Notes under the pieces: model-generated
The model's database searches: none
What the model saw: only the letters and a program-made list of their open reading frames with translations
Told to the model about the DNA's origin: nothing
Shown: piece by piece, positions 20,512 through 31,626 of the stretch
Layout of the letters: each line of letters begins with the position of its first letter
Position numbering within the stretch: the first letter of the stretch is position 1
NCBI GenBank assembly: GCA_039105265.1
Contig: JAPFFF010000004.1
Span: 372,001 to 436,000, forward strand
Direction of reading: 5' to 3'
DNA from: Tritrichomonas musculus
Taxonomy: Eukaryota > Parabasalia > Tritrichomonadida > Tritrichomonadidae
DNA: 64,000 nt
Translations under genes and position numbers: made by a program

Positions 20512-21183
20512 ATGTCTAGTTCATCTACTGATTCAGATAGCGAATTAGGATATACTTCTCCATTATTCATTCAATCGAGACCTATATCATCTTATAAGCT
20601 TCCATCAATTTCAGAACTACCACTAACAGAATCTGAATCATTATTCTTTAATCAAATTAAAACAGCCCAAACACCATCTTCATTTATATTTGGACATCTA
20701 GATACTAATGGAGCAGTTGCTGCTGATTTTACAACAACAAAACCATCACCATCTTTAATGGTTGCACCATCAAATCATAAGAAAAATGCTAATTCTTCAT
20801 CTCATTCCAAGAGTTCTTGGTCACAAGAAGAAGATGAAGTGCTTCTTAATGCTGTTTCAGGCAAATCTAATATTAATTGGGATTATATTGCTTCCATAGA
20901 TGGAAAGCATACACCCAAACAATGCAGAGAAAGATGGCTTGTTAAATTAAATCCTGAAGTTCGACGATCCCCTTTTGAATCATGGGAAGATGAACTCATA
21001 CAACGTGAGAGGCAAAAAATTGGCAATCATTGGTCACTAATTGCGCAACTTCTTCCAGGTAGAACATCTTGTTCTGTAAAGAACCGATGGTATACTGTCC
21101 TTAGATATAGACCTGCACGAATTCCTACACTGCCAAATTACCCATCGTTAAGATCAACAATCAACAGAAATGTCTTTTGTTGA
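20512..21183 (+). CDS. Two-repeat Myb DNA-binding protein (223 aa)
   Basis: Likely sequence-specific transcription regulator in the nucleus. Residues 102-150 form an R2-type Myb repeat (SWSQEEDEVLL ... QCRERWLVKLNP) and 153-200 an R3-type repeat (SPFESWEDELI ... SVKNRWYTVLR), with the regular Trp spacing; some Trp positions are replaced by other aromatic or aliphatic residues. The N-terminal 100 residues are Ser/Thr-rich and disordered, with a Ser-run at residues 2-5. Small two-repeat Mybs are a large family in trichomonads, including regulators of iron-responsive genes, but I cannot pick a member. It stands alone between transposon-rich regions. Start is supported by a nearby upstream initiator-like TCACATC. 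Confidence 0.9.
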   Translation: MSSSSTDSDSELGYTSPLFIQSRPISSYKLPSISELPLTESESLFFNQIKTAQTPSSFIFGHLDTNGAVAADFTTTKPSPSLMVAPSNHKKNANSSSHSKSSWSQEEDEVLLNAVSGKSNINWDYIASIDGKHTPKQCRERWLVKLNPEVRRSPFESWEDELIQRERQKIGNHWSLIAQLLPGRTSCSVKNRWYTVLRYRPARIPTLPNYPSLRSTINRNVFC

Positions 21184-21925
21184 AAAGATGCCTTTAATCT
21201 TATTGTTTTTAACCATATATATAATAACTTGTTTTTAAAAATTCTTTTGCTTAAATTTCTAATGATTTTTTTATTTGAAGATTTCTGGCTAATTTTGAAA
21301 TAATTTTCTTTCAAAATGTTCTGAACGATCTATTTAATTAGTTCTGTCCTATCTTTTAGATTATTCTAATAAATATAAAATATTTATTTTTATTTTTTTG
21401 AGGATATTTTGTATTTTAATACAATTACTATAATTATTATGTTAAATATTATATATTTTTGTTACATTAAAAGATAATTTAAAAAAATCAATTTTTTGTA
21501 TATAAAAAATATGACTTTTTCTCATAAAAATTGTGAGAATATTTTCATAAAATGGTTCATTTTTGATTTTGTAAATTTATACAAAAAACATTTTCATCTT
21601 TGAAAAATATTATATTACACTCAAATAAAAAGATGAAATAATGATTTAAAATTAAACTAATATTTATTTTCCTGCTTTTTTTTAAATGAAATGTTTTTTT
21701 TTAAAAATCTCAAAAAACATTTGCTTTATTTTATTTTTATTTTGGGACAAATCTATATTAAATGAAATGCAATTTCAAAATATTTAGGAGGAATCATTAT
21801 ATATCTTTTTTTCCAAAAGAAATATTATTTTAAAATTCAAGGAAACGATGAGAAATTTTTAAGAGTAAGTCTTTTTGAATTTTACACAGTGCTTTGAATT
21901 ATTGTTAAGGGAGCAGTATAATTTT
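21184..21925. other. Intergenic, no gene seen
   Basis: 3' flank of the Myb gene and AT-rich sequence. Nothing recognisable. Confidence 0.5.
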
Positions 21926-22442
21926 GAATTCTTTTCAATTGTTCACTTTTTGAAGGCTGCCACTCCATTTGCTGTAGATTATGGAAGCTACTTTTTCAAT
22001 TAAAATAAAAAAAACGAATATGACAAAAAAATTCAGAGAAATTAATTTTTTATTTATTTTCATATTATATTTGCTTTTCTAATGCTAGTGATTTGGGAAT
22101 CTACATCAAAGTGTCTTATATAAGCTTCTCTTTTCCATCAACAATGTTTTTTCCTCTTTGGATCGCAAAATCCTGATATTGATATCTGATGAGCACCGCC
22201 TCGACGTAACAAATGCCAAGAATAATGGCTATGATCAAATCCAATTTACTCAGCAGTTGCTTTTAAATGGTTTCAAAGTGTATCTCCTGAAGTTTCTACA
22301 ATTAAATTTGAAAATAAATAAAAAATTAATTTCTCAGAATTTTTTTTGTCATATCCGTTTTTTAATATTTTAATTGAAAAAGTAGCTTCTAATCTACAGC
22401 AAATGAAGAGGCGCATTCAAAAAGTGAAATTGAAAAGAATTC
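21926..22442. repeat. Foldback element, about 150-bp arms
   Basis: Left arm starts GAATTCTTTTCAATT and includes CATTTGCTGTAGATTA and AGCTACTTTTTCAATT; the right arm, ending AATTGAAAAGAATTC at 22442, is its complement with some mismatches. The roughly 200-bp centre (22080-22280) is less AT-rich and holds a minus-strand open stretch of about 45 codons that could be a coding relic. No duplication could be fixed. Confidence 0.6.
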
Positions 22443-22498
22443 CAGTTTGTCGAACCTACTTTTTGAGCTTCGCTCAAAAAGTAGGTTCCACAAACTGG
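22442..22498. repeat. 57-bp hairpin, 26-nt arms
   Basis: Left arm CCAGTTTGTCGAACCTACTT plus TTTGAG, loop CTTCG, right arm its complement with one mismatch. It abuts the right end of the foldback element and shares the ACTTTTTGA motif seen in many elements of the window. Confidence 0.75.
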
Positions 22499-23043
22499 TA
22501 ATTTTTATAAATTTTTCACAATTTTTGAAGAGGAAATAAATTGAATTTTTTTTAAATCAATAAAATAGATACATACATATTTCATAAACATCAGAGAATA
22601 TATATAAAAACAAATCCTAGAATTCATTAGATATGATGATTATTCCTTTAATTTTTTGGCATCAATAATTTTGACATATCTTTTTAAATAAACAATAAAA
22701 TGATTAAACATTTTCTCAACTTATAAAATGTTCATCTACTAAGGTATTTACACTGTATTACTTTTAGTTATCTCTATGATGATATTTGCATAAATCACCA
22801 AAATCATACCATAAAAACGCTTAATTACGATGTAATTCGTTCGATTTACCTTAAATGCATGATAAGTTTTTATATTTTTATAATATATTTATATATAATA
22901 TAAATATCAGTAAAAAAAGTTGAGAAAGCATTAAAAGATTTTTCTTTGAAAAAGCTGATATCATCCTTTATTACAACTTATTAGTTTTTACCAAAATATT
23001 GGATTCATCTATTGATTTTAAAAATAAAATCAAACAAAAATCT
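22499..23043. other. Intergenic, no gene seen
   Basis: AT-rich sequence left of the Mutator-like element. No supported feature. Confidence 0.5.
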
Positions 23044-23696
23044 GGGGCTTACTAAAGTATCTGCTATAAAATGAGTAGTCTCAAAAAGTTCGTCCTTCAG
23101 AAAAAGTTCATGATTATTTTTTGAGAGAGCATAGAATTGAGGTCGACTTTTTAAAAGCATAAATGGTCGTATAAGAATTTAGTAAACCATTCAAAAAGTA
23201 AAAAACGATAGCAGTTTTATTAGTAATATTTTGGAATCTTTTTCTTCATGAACCTGATTTTAAAGATTTTAAAATCTCTCGCTTTTAATAAGTAATGATT
23301 GGTATGAGTCATATATTACTGCTTTCTGACTGTAATTTGGTACATCTAATTATATTTCAATTTCCAATTATTATTTATTAATAATCCAGATTAAAAACTA
23401 CATAATATATTACGGCATATATATTGGGACATTATCTCGGGGGAGTAGTCGCATATCTTGGCTACTAAATATAAAACATTAAAATAATAAGCAAATGCTG
23501 AACAATATAGTGTCGGCCATGAAATTCATTGTTTGATAATTGCAAATCGCATTTCTATTTGTTAAAACATTACCAATTTTAAATTTATTCTTCAATTTAC
23601 ATATTTATCTATTTATAAGAAAAAATCATGTGTTCATAATGATTATATAAATTAAGTTTAAATTTCATGATTGTTTTATGAAAATTCCTTGAATAT
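23044..23696 (+). repeat. Left terminal inverted repeat of the Mutator-like element
   Basis: 653 bp, complement of 31627-32279 with no net length difference. It contains a G-rich ATCTCGGGGGAGTAGTCGC block near 23434-23452, unusual in this AT-rich DNA. Confidence 0.9.
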
Positions 23697-24095
23697 AAAA
23701 AAGTTATGAAATTCAAAAAGTTGAAAAATTCTTTTCACAAAAAAAAAAAAAAAAATAAAAAATACAGGAATATAAAATTCCCGGAAAATAAAATCCGGAA
23801 CATACAGTTACCAAAAATTAAGAAAGTTTGTTTTTCTAGAAAAAAAAAAAAAAAGAAAAGAAAAAGAAAAAAGAAAAAAGTTATGAAATTCAAAAAGTTG
23901 AAAAATTCTTTTCACAAAAAAAAATAAAAAATAAAAAATACAGGAATATAAAATTCCCGGAAAATAAAATCCGGAACATACAGTTACCAAAAATTAGGAA
24001 AGTTTGTTTTTCTAGAAAAAAAAAAAAAAAAAGAAAAGAAAAAGAAAAAAGAAAAAAGTTATGAAATTCAAAAAGTTGAAAAATTCTTTTCACAA
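23697..24095 (+). repeat. Minisatellite block, left (2 full units plus part)
   Basis: Unit of about 165-180 bp: AAAGTTATGAAATTCAAAAA, GTTGAAAAATTCTTTTCACA, an A run, ACAGGAATATAAAATTCCCG, AAAATAAAATCCGGAACATA, then a purine run. Units vary mainly in homopolymer length. The same unit in the opposite orientation fills 29408-30657 and 31111-31626. Confidence 0.9.
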
Positions 24096-24310
24096 TGAAA
24101 GCAAATTAAAATTGAGAGAAAAATTACTTTTTGAATACTCTATTCTAAAAAAGCGCCATTATTTTTTTTCCCAAAAGCGTGCGTTTTCATTACTCCATTA
24201 AAGATCGAATCCTAGTTGTTCATATTCCACGTGGGCAAAAAGGGAAGTGGAGGAAGTCAATGCGTGTGGGGGAAGATCTCTTGAATAATCCATTTACAGG
24301 ATTACTGTAA

Positions 24311-25583
24311 AACCTCAAATTTCAACAGAAGGATTCCTCATTCTGTTGAGTCAAAAATTACCGAAATACGGTGATACCTCAAATTTCAACAGAAAGATTC
24401 CTTATTCTGTTGAGTCAATAATTACCGAAATACGGTGATACCTCAAATTTCAACAGAAAGATTCCTTATTCTGTTGAGTCAATAATTACCGAAATACGGT
24501 GATACCTCAAATTTCAACAGAAAGATTCCTTATTCTGTTGAGTCAATAATTACCGAAATACGGTGATACCTCAAATTTCAACAGAAAGATTCCTTATTCT
24601 GTTGAGTCAATAATTACCGAAATACGGTGATACCTCAAATTTCAACAGAAAGATTCCTTATTCTGTTGAGTCAATAATTACCGAAATACGGCGATACCTC
24701 AAATTTCAACAGAAAGATTCCTCATTCTGTTGAGTCAATAATTACCGAAATACGGTGATACCTCAAATTTCAACAGAAAGATTCCTCATTCTGTTGAGTC
24801 AATAATTACCGAAATACGGCGATACCTCAAATTTCAACAGAAAGATTCCTCATTCTGTTGAGTCAATAATTACCGAAATACGGTGATACCTCAAATTTCA
24901 ACAGAAAGATTCCTTATTCTGTTGAGTCAATAATTACCGAAATACGGCGATACCTCAAATTTCAACAGAAAGATTCCTCATTCTGTTGAGTCAATAATTA
25001 CCGAAATACGGTGATACCTCAAATTTCAACAGAAAGATTCCTTATTCTGTTGAGTCAATAATTACCGAAATACGGTGATACCTCAAATTTCAACAGAAAG
25101 ATTCCTTATTCTGTTGAGTCAATAATTACCGAAATACGGTGATACCTCAAATTTCAACAGAAAGATTCCTTATTCTGTTGAGTCAATAATTACCGAAATA
25201 CGGTGATACCTCAAATTTCAACAGAAAGATTCCTCATTCTGTTGAGTCAATAATTACCGAAATACGGTGATACCTCAAATTTCAACAGAAAGATTCCTTA
25301 TTCTGTTGAGTCAATAATTACCGAAATACGGCGATACCTCAAATTTCAACAGAAAGATTCCTTATTCTGTTGAGTCAATAATTACCGAAATACGGCGATA
25401 CCTCAAATTTCAACAGAAAGATTCCTTATTCTGTTGAGTCAATAATTACCGAAATACGGCGATACCTCAAATTTCAACAGAAAGATTCCTTATTCTGTTG
25501 AGTCAATAATTACCGAAATACGGTGATACCTCAAATTTCAACAGAAAGATTCCTTATTCTGTTGAGTCAATAATTACCGAAAT
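24311..25583 (+). repeat. 64-bp satellite array, about 20 units
   Basis: Period 64 bp, measured from CTCAAATTTCAACAG occurrences (for example AAATTTCAAC at 24317 and 24381). Units are almost identical and differ mostly at two sites: CCTTATT/CCTCATT and ACGGTGA/ACGGCGA. Each unit contains the short inverted pair CAACAGAA...TTCTGTTG with a 10-nt loop. Confidence 0.95.
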
Positions 25584-26284
25584 GCTGTATTTTCTTATAT
25601 TGTAGCAATCATGCCACTAATTTAACTGATTAATAAATATATATTTAATTAATGATTTTCTTTCTTTTCTTTGAAATTCTTCTTTTTCTAACTTCATCTT
25701 GCTTTTTTCCCTACTTCAACATTTGTCTTTCTTTTCTAAATTCATCATCTTTCTCTTCTTTTAATTTCCTATTTATCATCTTTATCTTTTCTCTTTATCT
25801 TCGTTAACATTATTTTTATTAAGTCATTATCTTTTTATAATTCAGCATTTATCTTTCTTTTACTAAAGCCATCATCTTTCTTTTATTCAGTAAAATTATA
25901 TTGTAAAGATAAATAATTATTAAGCAAAGCCAAACATAAAATAATTATTTAATAAGAAGAAGATGAAAAAATAAGAAGTTGAAGCTAAGAGATATAGAAA
26001 TTGAAAAAGAGATATATAAATGCTAAAGAAAGATAAAGAGAAAAGATAAAGATGATAAAGAGAAAAGATAAAGATGATAAAGAGAAAAGATAAAGATGAT
26101 AAATAGGAAATTAAAAGAAGAGAAAGATGATGAATTTAGAAAAGAAAGACAAATGTTGAAGTAGGGAAAAAAGCAAGATGAAGTTAGAAAAAGAAGAATT
26201 TCAAAGAAAAGAAAGAAAATCATTAATTAAATATATATTTATTAATCAGTTAAATTAGTGGCATGATTGCTACAATATAAGAAA

Positions 26285-26537
26285 ATACAGCATTTCGGTA
26301 ATTATTGACTCAACAGAATAAGGAATCTTTCTGTTGAAATTTGAGGTATCGCCGTATTTCGGTAATTATTGACTCAACAGAATAAGGAATCTTTCTGTTG
26401 AAATTTGAGGTATCGCCGTATTTCGGTAATTATTGACTCAACAGAATAAGGAATCTTTCTGTTGAAATTTGAGGTATCATCGTATTTCGGTAATTTTTGA
26501 CTCAACAGAATAAGGAATCCTTCTGTTGAAATTTGAG
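26285..26537 (-). repeat. 64-bp satellite array, about 4 units, inverted
   Basis: Same unit as 24311-25583 on the other strand, forming the right arm of the foldback element. Confidence 0.95.
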
Positions 26538-27024
26538 GTTTTACAGTAATCCTGTAAATGGATTATTCAAGAGATCTTCCCCCACACGCATTGACTTCCT
26601 CCACTTCCCTTTTTGCCCACGTGGAATATGAACAACTAGGATTCGATCTTTAATGGAGTAATGAAAACGCACGCTTTTGGGAAAAAAAATAATGGCGCTT
26701 TTTTAGAATAGAGTATTCAAAAAGTAATTTTTCTCTCAATTTTTAATTGAATAAAAATTTTTAATTTTAATAAAAAAAATTTTGAAGTGAAAAATTGGAA
26801 GAACAAAAATCGAAAATACATCACTGGGAAAAATATTGAAGGAAAAACAAAATAGTGTAAAAGGTTATAAAATTCAAAAAGTTGAAAAATTTTTTATTAA
26901 TAAAGAAAAATTTTTGAATTTATATTAAATATTACTAAAAAAAAATAATTGATATATCTATATAATGATAATTATTTAAATTCAATTGTTTATTTATTAA
27001 ACATTCATGCTTTGATCAATTGGT

Positions 27025-29400
27025 TCAATCGAAAAATTTCGTTGATTGCATTGAATTATCGGCATCCTTCCAACAGCTTATTTTAAATTGGGGAAATGTA
27101 TATATCAATTCATTTTCATCTCTTTGAAAAAAGAATTTTCTATAATTGAAATCAACAATTTTAATAGATAAGTTCTCTTCTTTTAATTTTGGATAGAAAT
27201 ACTCAATTTCCCAAAGAGTTTCATATTTTAATTTATGTGCTTTTTTAATGACATCTGAAGTTATATCTTGGAACCAAAAATCATTATCATCTTTTTTTAT
27301 TTTACTTTTTTCTTTGATTTTGTTATTGTTATTGCTGTTATTGCTATTGTTATTTCTTTTACTAAAATCTATTGTTTCTTCTTTTTTTTCAATTATCAAT
27401 TTTTGAAAATTATAATCAATTTCAAATTGAATGCCTGAATTTGGTTTTATTTGAAAGCACATTAATACAGATTTTATTAAATCCTCAATGTTTGAATGAT
27501 CGTCGGGTTTTATTTTGTATTTTTCCATGATTTCTTTTTTAAGATCGATTATTTTGTTCTCAATTTTTTGATGTGGTGTTTCTTCGTCTTTCACAAGAAT
27601 GGTTAAGATTATTTCTTTCATAACTTTTTTATCTATATCAATTTTTTCTATGTACTTGGCACAATTTTGAAAGATTTTGTGTTCGCAATCGACTTTGGTT
27701 CCATATAATGAAGAAAGAAATTCATCTTTTTTGCACTTACACTCAGTATTGCAAAAATAACTGAGGTCACAATAAGTATTTTGTAATTTTGAAATTATGT
27801 TCTCTCTCATTTTTTTGCATTTGGCGTGAAGAGATTTGCCATGGTTCAGGGAAATATTGTTTGCGTGACCAATTACTTTTTTGAGCAAATTTGATACTCT
27901 AGAACAAAAATTTTCATTATTCGAATTCACTTTGTTAGCTCCTGTATGAAAGCCCTCTGAATGATTGGAGCACGTTGAAACACCAAATTCTGAACGAGTC
28001 CAAAGTGCCCAATGGCTGTAATGCCATTTACTATCTTTTTTAGTTTGGTCTATTGATAGCATTTTTTGAAGCTTTTTGTATTTTTTGATAAAGTTTTCAT
28101 CCATTTTATCTACGTATTTAGTTTTCTTTTCATTGTAATAAGCTTTTGACTGCTGGATAATGTCTAATCTTATATCATCATACTCTTCAAAAGAATAGCA
28201 CTTTAATAGCCTTGCAACAAAGAAATATAGTGCTGAATTTGCCCCAAAATATTCATAAATATGGCGATGGCAAAAAAAGTGTTCTTTGCAATTTTTTTTT
28301 GCAAAACAGCATAACGAAGGATGCATGTCTGACAACAAAGTTTTGGATTTCCATATTTCATTTTTTATTTTAAATTCGGAACTAGCATCAACAAATATTT
28401 GATACAGAATTTCTGCTTCAGACGGGCAAATTGACATTCCCATTGGGTACGATTCATTCATATGAATTCCATTACATATAGAAAAGCAATAAGGCTTTAA
28501 AGATTTAAAGCAAGCATCCATCTCTAAGAAATAGCAATTATCGATAATGCTTCTTGCCCATGGAAAAAGAACAACGAATGAATGAATTGAATATTCTTCA
28601 TTATTATTTATCTGAGAACTGATAAATACATTCTGATATTCTTTCCATTTTGGATCAATTTTGAAAGAATATCCTGAGTTCAATTTTTTCTGTAAATTAA
28701 TCTTAACAACGCCAGGGAATGACATGATCATTTCTATGAAATCGTCTGTTTGTCCAATTCTTTTTTTCTTGTTTTTTATGGGATCACTTTGAAAGTTTAT
28801 AAATATTGAGCGTAGGCTACTTGGACAATGGCGTTTCTCGTTTGCAAAATATATTGCAATGTTGTAGAATAAAGAATCTTTCCTGATTTGGCCATAATAA
28901 TTGCATATTTGAAAATGGTCCCATTTGCTTTTTACAAATGTAATATGCTTATTTCCTTCGATATCTGTATAGTCAAATCTGCTCATTAGATTTTTAACAT
29001 AAACCTGAATGTCTCTAAAATTTTCAGTAATTTTTATTTTGAACGCGAACTCATCTTCAGGAGGAGTATTTTCAAATTTGGATTTTCTGTAAACTTCAAC
29101 TTTAGCATCTCTTGAATGAGAAATTGTTTTGACTGGTTCTTTTACATAAAAATAATAAAGTCCATTTTCATTTAGTGCGAGGGCAAAATCAATAAAAGAA
29201 AAAGCGTCAAATTTTTCATAATCGATCGGAACAATTTCAATGTTACTTCTAGCTTTATAATATGTGCAGAATGTATTTAACATATTTTCTGTTTTGGATT
29301 TGTAATAAAGTAAAACCGAACCTGGCGGGTACTTTAGAGTAGGATTTTCGAGTAATTCAGTTGAATCATTTATTATGTCTTGGAGATCTAATAATTCCAT
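27025..29400 (-). CDS. Mutator-like (MULE) transposase (791 aa)
   Basis: Cut-and-paste transposase of the element at 23044-32279. DDE core: D295 in YFLEMDACFKSL, D358 in LLSDMHPSL, the following C/H motif HFFCHRH (C377, H378, H380) usual in MULE enzymes between the second Asp and the Glu, and E482 in STCSNHSEGFHTGANK, matching the SN-x-x-E-x-x-N type motif. Residues 550-590 are Cys-rich (CDLSYFCNTECKCKK ... DCEHK), possibly a zinc module in the position of SWIM-type fingers. An Asn-rich low-complexity run lies near 685-700. The frame is intact over the full family length. The ATG lies only 8 bp from the first minisatellite unit, so its promoter must sit in the minisatellite. Family call is confident, subfamily not assigned. 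Confidence 0.85.
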   Translation of the reverse strand: MELLDLQDIINDSTELLENPTLKYPPGSVLLYYKSKTENMLNTFCTYYKARSNIEIVPIDYEKFDAFSFIDFALALNENGLYYFYVKEPVKTISHSRDAKVEVYRKSKFENTPPEDEFAFKIKITENFRDIQVYVKNLMSRFDYTDIEGNKHITFVKSKWDHFQICNYYGQIRKDSLFYNIAIYFANEKRHCPSSLRSIFINFQSDPIKNKKKRIGQTDDFIEMIMSFPGVVKINLQKKLNSGYSFKIDPKWKEYQNVFISSQINNNEEYSIHSFVVLFPWARSIIDNCYFLEMDACFKSLKPYCFSICNGIHMNESYPMGMSICPSEAEILYQIFVDASSEFKIKNEIWKSKTLLSDMHPSLCCFAKKNCKEHFFCHRHIYEYFGANSALYFFVARLLKCYSFEEYDDIRLDIIQQSKAYYNEKKTKYVDKMDENFIKKYKKLQKMLSIDQTKKDSKWHYSHWALWTRSEFGVSTCSNHSEGFHTGANKVNSNNENFCSRVSNLLKKVIGHANNISLNHGKSLHAKCKKMRENIISKLQNTYCDLSYFCNTECKCKKDEFLSSLYGTKVDCEHKIFQNCAKYIEKIDIDKKVMKEIILTILVKDEETPHQKIENKIIDLKKEIMEKYKIKPDDHSNIEDLIKSVLMCFQIKPNSGIQFEIDYNFQKLIIEKKEETIDFSKRNNNSNNSNNNNKIKEKSKIKKDDNDFWFQDITSDVIKKAHKLKYETLWEIEYFYPKLKEENLSIKIVDFNYRKFFFQRDENELIYTFPQFKISCWKDADNSMQSTKFFD

Positions 29401-29407
29401 TTTTCAG

Positions 29408-30657
29408 CTTTTTGAATTTTATAACTTTTTTCTGTTATTTTTTTTTTTTTTTTTTTTTTAGAAAAAAAACTTTCTTAATTTTTGGTAACTGTATGTTCCG
29501 GATTTTATTTTCCGGGAATTTTATATTCCTGTATTTTTTATTTTTATTTTTTTTTTTTTTGTGAAAAGAATTTTTCAACTTTTTGAATTTCATAACTTTT
29601 TTCTTTTTTTTTTTTTTTTTTTTTCTAGAAAAAAAAAAACTTTCCTAATTTTTGGTAACTGTATGTTCCGGATTTTATTTTCCGGGATTTTTATATTCCT
29701 GTATTTTTTATTTTTTTTTTTTTTTTTTTTGTGAAAAGAATTTTTCAACTTTTTGAATTTCATAACTTTTTTCTTTTTCTTTTCTTTTTTTTTTTTTTTT
29801 TTTTTTTTTCTAGAAAAACAAACTTTCTTAATTTTTGGTAACTGTATGTTCCGGATTTTATTTTCCGGGAATTTTATATTCCTGTATTTTTTATTTTTTT
29901 TTTTTTTTGTGAAAAGAATTTTTCAACTTTTTGAATTTCATAACTTTTTTCTTTTTCTTTTTTTTTTTCTAGAAAAAAAAAAAAAAACTTTCCTAATTTT
30001 TGGTAACTGTATGTTCCGGATTTTATTTTCCGGGAATTTTATATTCCTGTATTTTTTATTTTTTTTTTTTTTTTTTGTGAAAAGAATTTTTCAACTTTTT
30101 GAATTTCATAACTTTTTTCTTTTTTCTTTTTCTTTTCTTTTTTTTTTTTTTTCTAGAAAAACAAACTTTCTTAATTTTTGGTAACTGTATGTTCCGGATT
30201 TTATTTTCCGGGAATTTTATATTCCTGTATTTTTTATTTTTTTTTTTTTTTGTGAAAAGAATTTTTCAACTTTTTGAATTTCATAACTTTTTTCTTTTTC
30301 TTTTCTTTTTTTTTTTTTTTTTTTTCTAGAAAAACAAACTTTCTTAATTTTTGGTAACTGTATGTTCCGGATTTTATTTTCCGGGAATTTTATATTCCTG
30401 TATTTTTTATTTTTTTTTTTTTTTGTGAAAAGAATTTTTCAACTTTTTGAATTTCATAACTTTTTTCTTTTTCTTTTTTTTTTCTAGAAAAAAAAAAAAA
30501 AAAACTTTCCTAATTTTTGGTAACTGTATGTTCCGGATTTTATTTTCCGGGAATTTTATATTCCTGTATTTTTTATTTTTTTTTTTTTGTGAAAAAAATT
30601 TTTCAACTTTTTGAATTTCATAACTTTTTTCTTTTTTCTTTTTCTTTTTTTTTTTTG
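29408..30657 (-). repeat. Minisatellite block, about 7 units
   Basis: Tandem copies of the 165-180 bp unit described for 23697-24095, on the other strand. Each has the TTCCGGATTTTATTTTCCGG partial palindrome. Long frames read through it (poly-Phe or poly-Lys) are artefacts of the homopolymers. It lies directly upstream of the transposase start. Confidence 0.95.
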
Positions 30658-31110
30658 GGTGTAATTTTTTAGCACAGTGCTGCAGCACAGAGAACTTTTT
30701 GTATGTATATATGGTCCAGATAAACTTTTTGAGAAATTAAAATTAATATTTTTTAAACAAAATAGCATGACCCCCTATTCATGCTTTTTTTATTCCTTTA
30801 AAATAATTTAAAAATATTTGTTTTCTTATTTAATATTGATTTTAACCATTAAATCCTAAATTTTATCAATTTAGGAAGCCCAACAAGCCATTTGATTCTC
30901 TAAATCAACCATTTTTGAGAAGAATTATTAATCAAATAATAATCTCATTTTTGAAAATTTTCGATTATTTCGCCTTTAACATATTCTCTAAATGGCATAA
31001 ATTAAGAAATCAATAAAAAATACAATGAACTTTTAATCTTTTCTATGTAAAATAAAGCTCGAAAAAATGGACGATTATTTTCTTCTGAAAAAGTTGTATG
31101 TGCTATAAAG
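30658..31110. other. Unique spacer between minisatellite blocks
   Basis: About 450 bp of non-repeated, non-coding sequence with a 12-bp palindrome GTGCTGCAGCAC at 30678-30689. Its presence only on the right side breaks the mirror symmetry of the element. Confidence 0.6.
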
Positions 31111-31626
31111 AATTCCTCTTTTTTTTTTTTTTTTTTCTAGAAAAACAAACTTTCCTAATTTTTGGTAACTGTATGTTCCGGATTTTATTTTCCGGGAATT
31201 TTATATTCCTGTATTTTTTATTTTTTTTTTTTTTTTTGTGAAAAGAATTTTTCAACTTTTTGAATTTCATAACTTTTTTCTTTTTTCTTTTTCTTTTCTT
31301 TTTTTTTTTTTTCTAGAAAAACAAACTTTCTTAATTTTTGGTAACTGTATGTTCCGGATTTTATTTTCCGGGAATTTTATATTCCTGTATTTTTTATTTT
31401 TTATTTTTTTTTGTGAAAAGAATTTTTCAACTTTTTGAATTTCATAACTTTTTTCTTTTTTCTTTTTCTTTTCTTTTTTTTTTTTTTTTCTAGAAAAACA
31501 AACTTTCTTAATTTTTGGTAACTGTATGTTCCGGATTTTATTTTCCGGGAATTTTATATTCCTGTATTTTTTTTTTTTTTTTTTGTGAAAAGAATTTTTC
31601 AACTTTTTGAATTTCATAACTTTTTT
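31111..31626 (-). repeat. Minisatellite block, right (3 units)
   Basis: Three copies of the 165-180 bp unit in the same orientation as 29408-30657, joined directly to the right terminal inverted repeat. Confidence 0.95.

Larger units (their letters stand above)
24104..26748. mobile_element. Foldback element carrying a 64-bp satellite
   Basis: Ends AATTAAAATTGAGAGAA at left and the complement at right; the arms continue inward through a shared block (GCGCCATTATTTTTTTTCCC, CCACGTGGGCAAAAAGGG), a satellite array, and a pyrimidine-rich stretch, meeting near 25940. The left arm is about 1.8 kb and the right about 0.8 kb, the difference being the number of satellite units (about 20 versus 4). No transposase frame. 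It resembles Drosophila FB-type foldback elements in build. No target duplication was fixed; it may be an insertion or a part of the Mutator-like element. Confidence 0.75.

Noticed and set aside
22158-22373. 71-codon frame
   Set aside because: It starts at TTG rather than ATG and runs into the foldback arm.
24311-25583. CRISPR-like array of repeats containing dyads
   Set aside because: Units are contiguous 64-bp tandem copies with no unique spacers; host looks eukaryotic.
26023-26223. Phe/Leu-rich 66-codon frame
   Set aside because: It is a product of the purine/pyrimidine tract near the foldback centre.
29408-30657. Poly-Phe and poly-Lys open frames in both strands
   Set aside because: They come from T and A runs in the minisatellite and shift phase between units.
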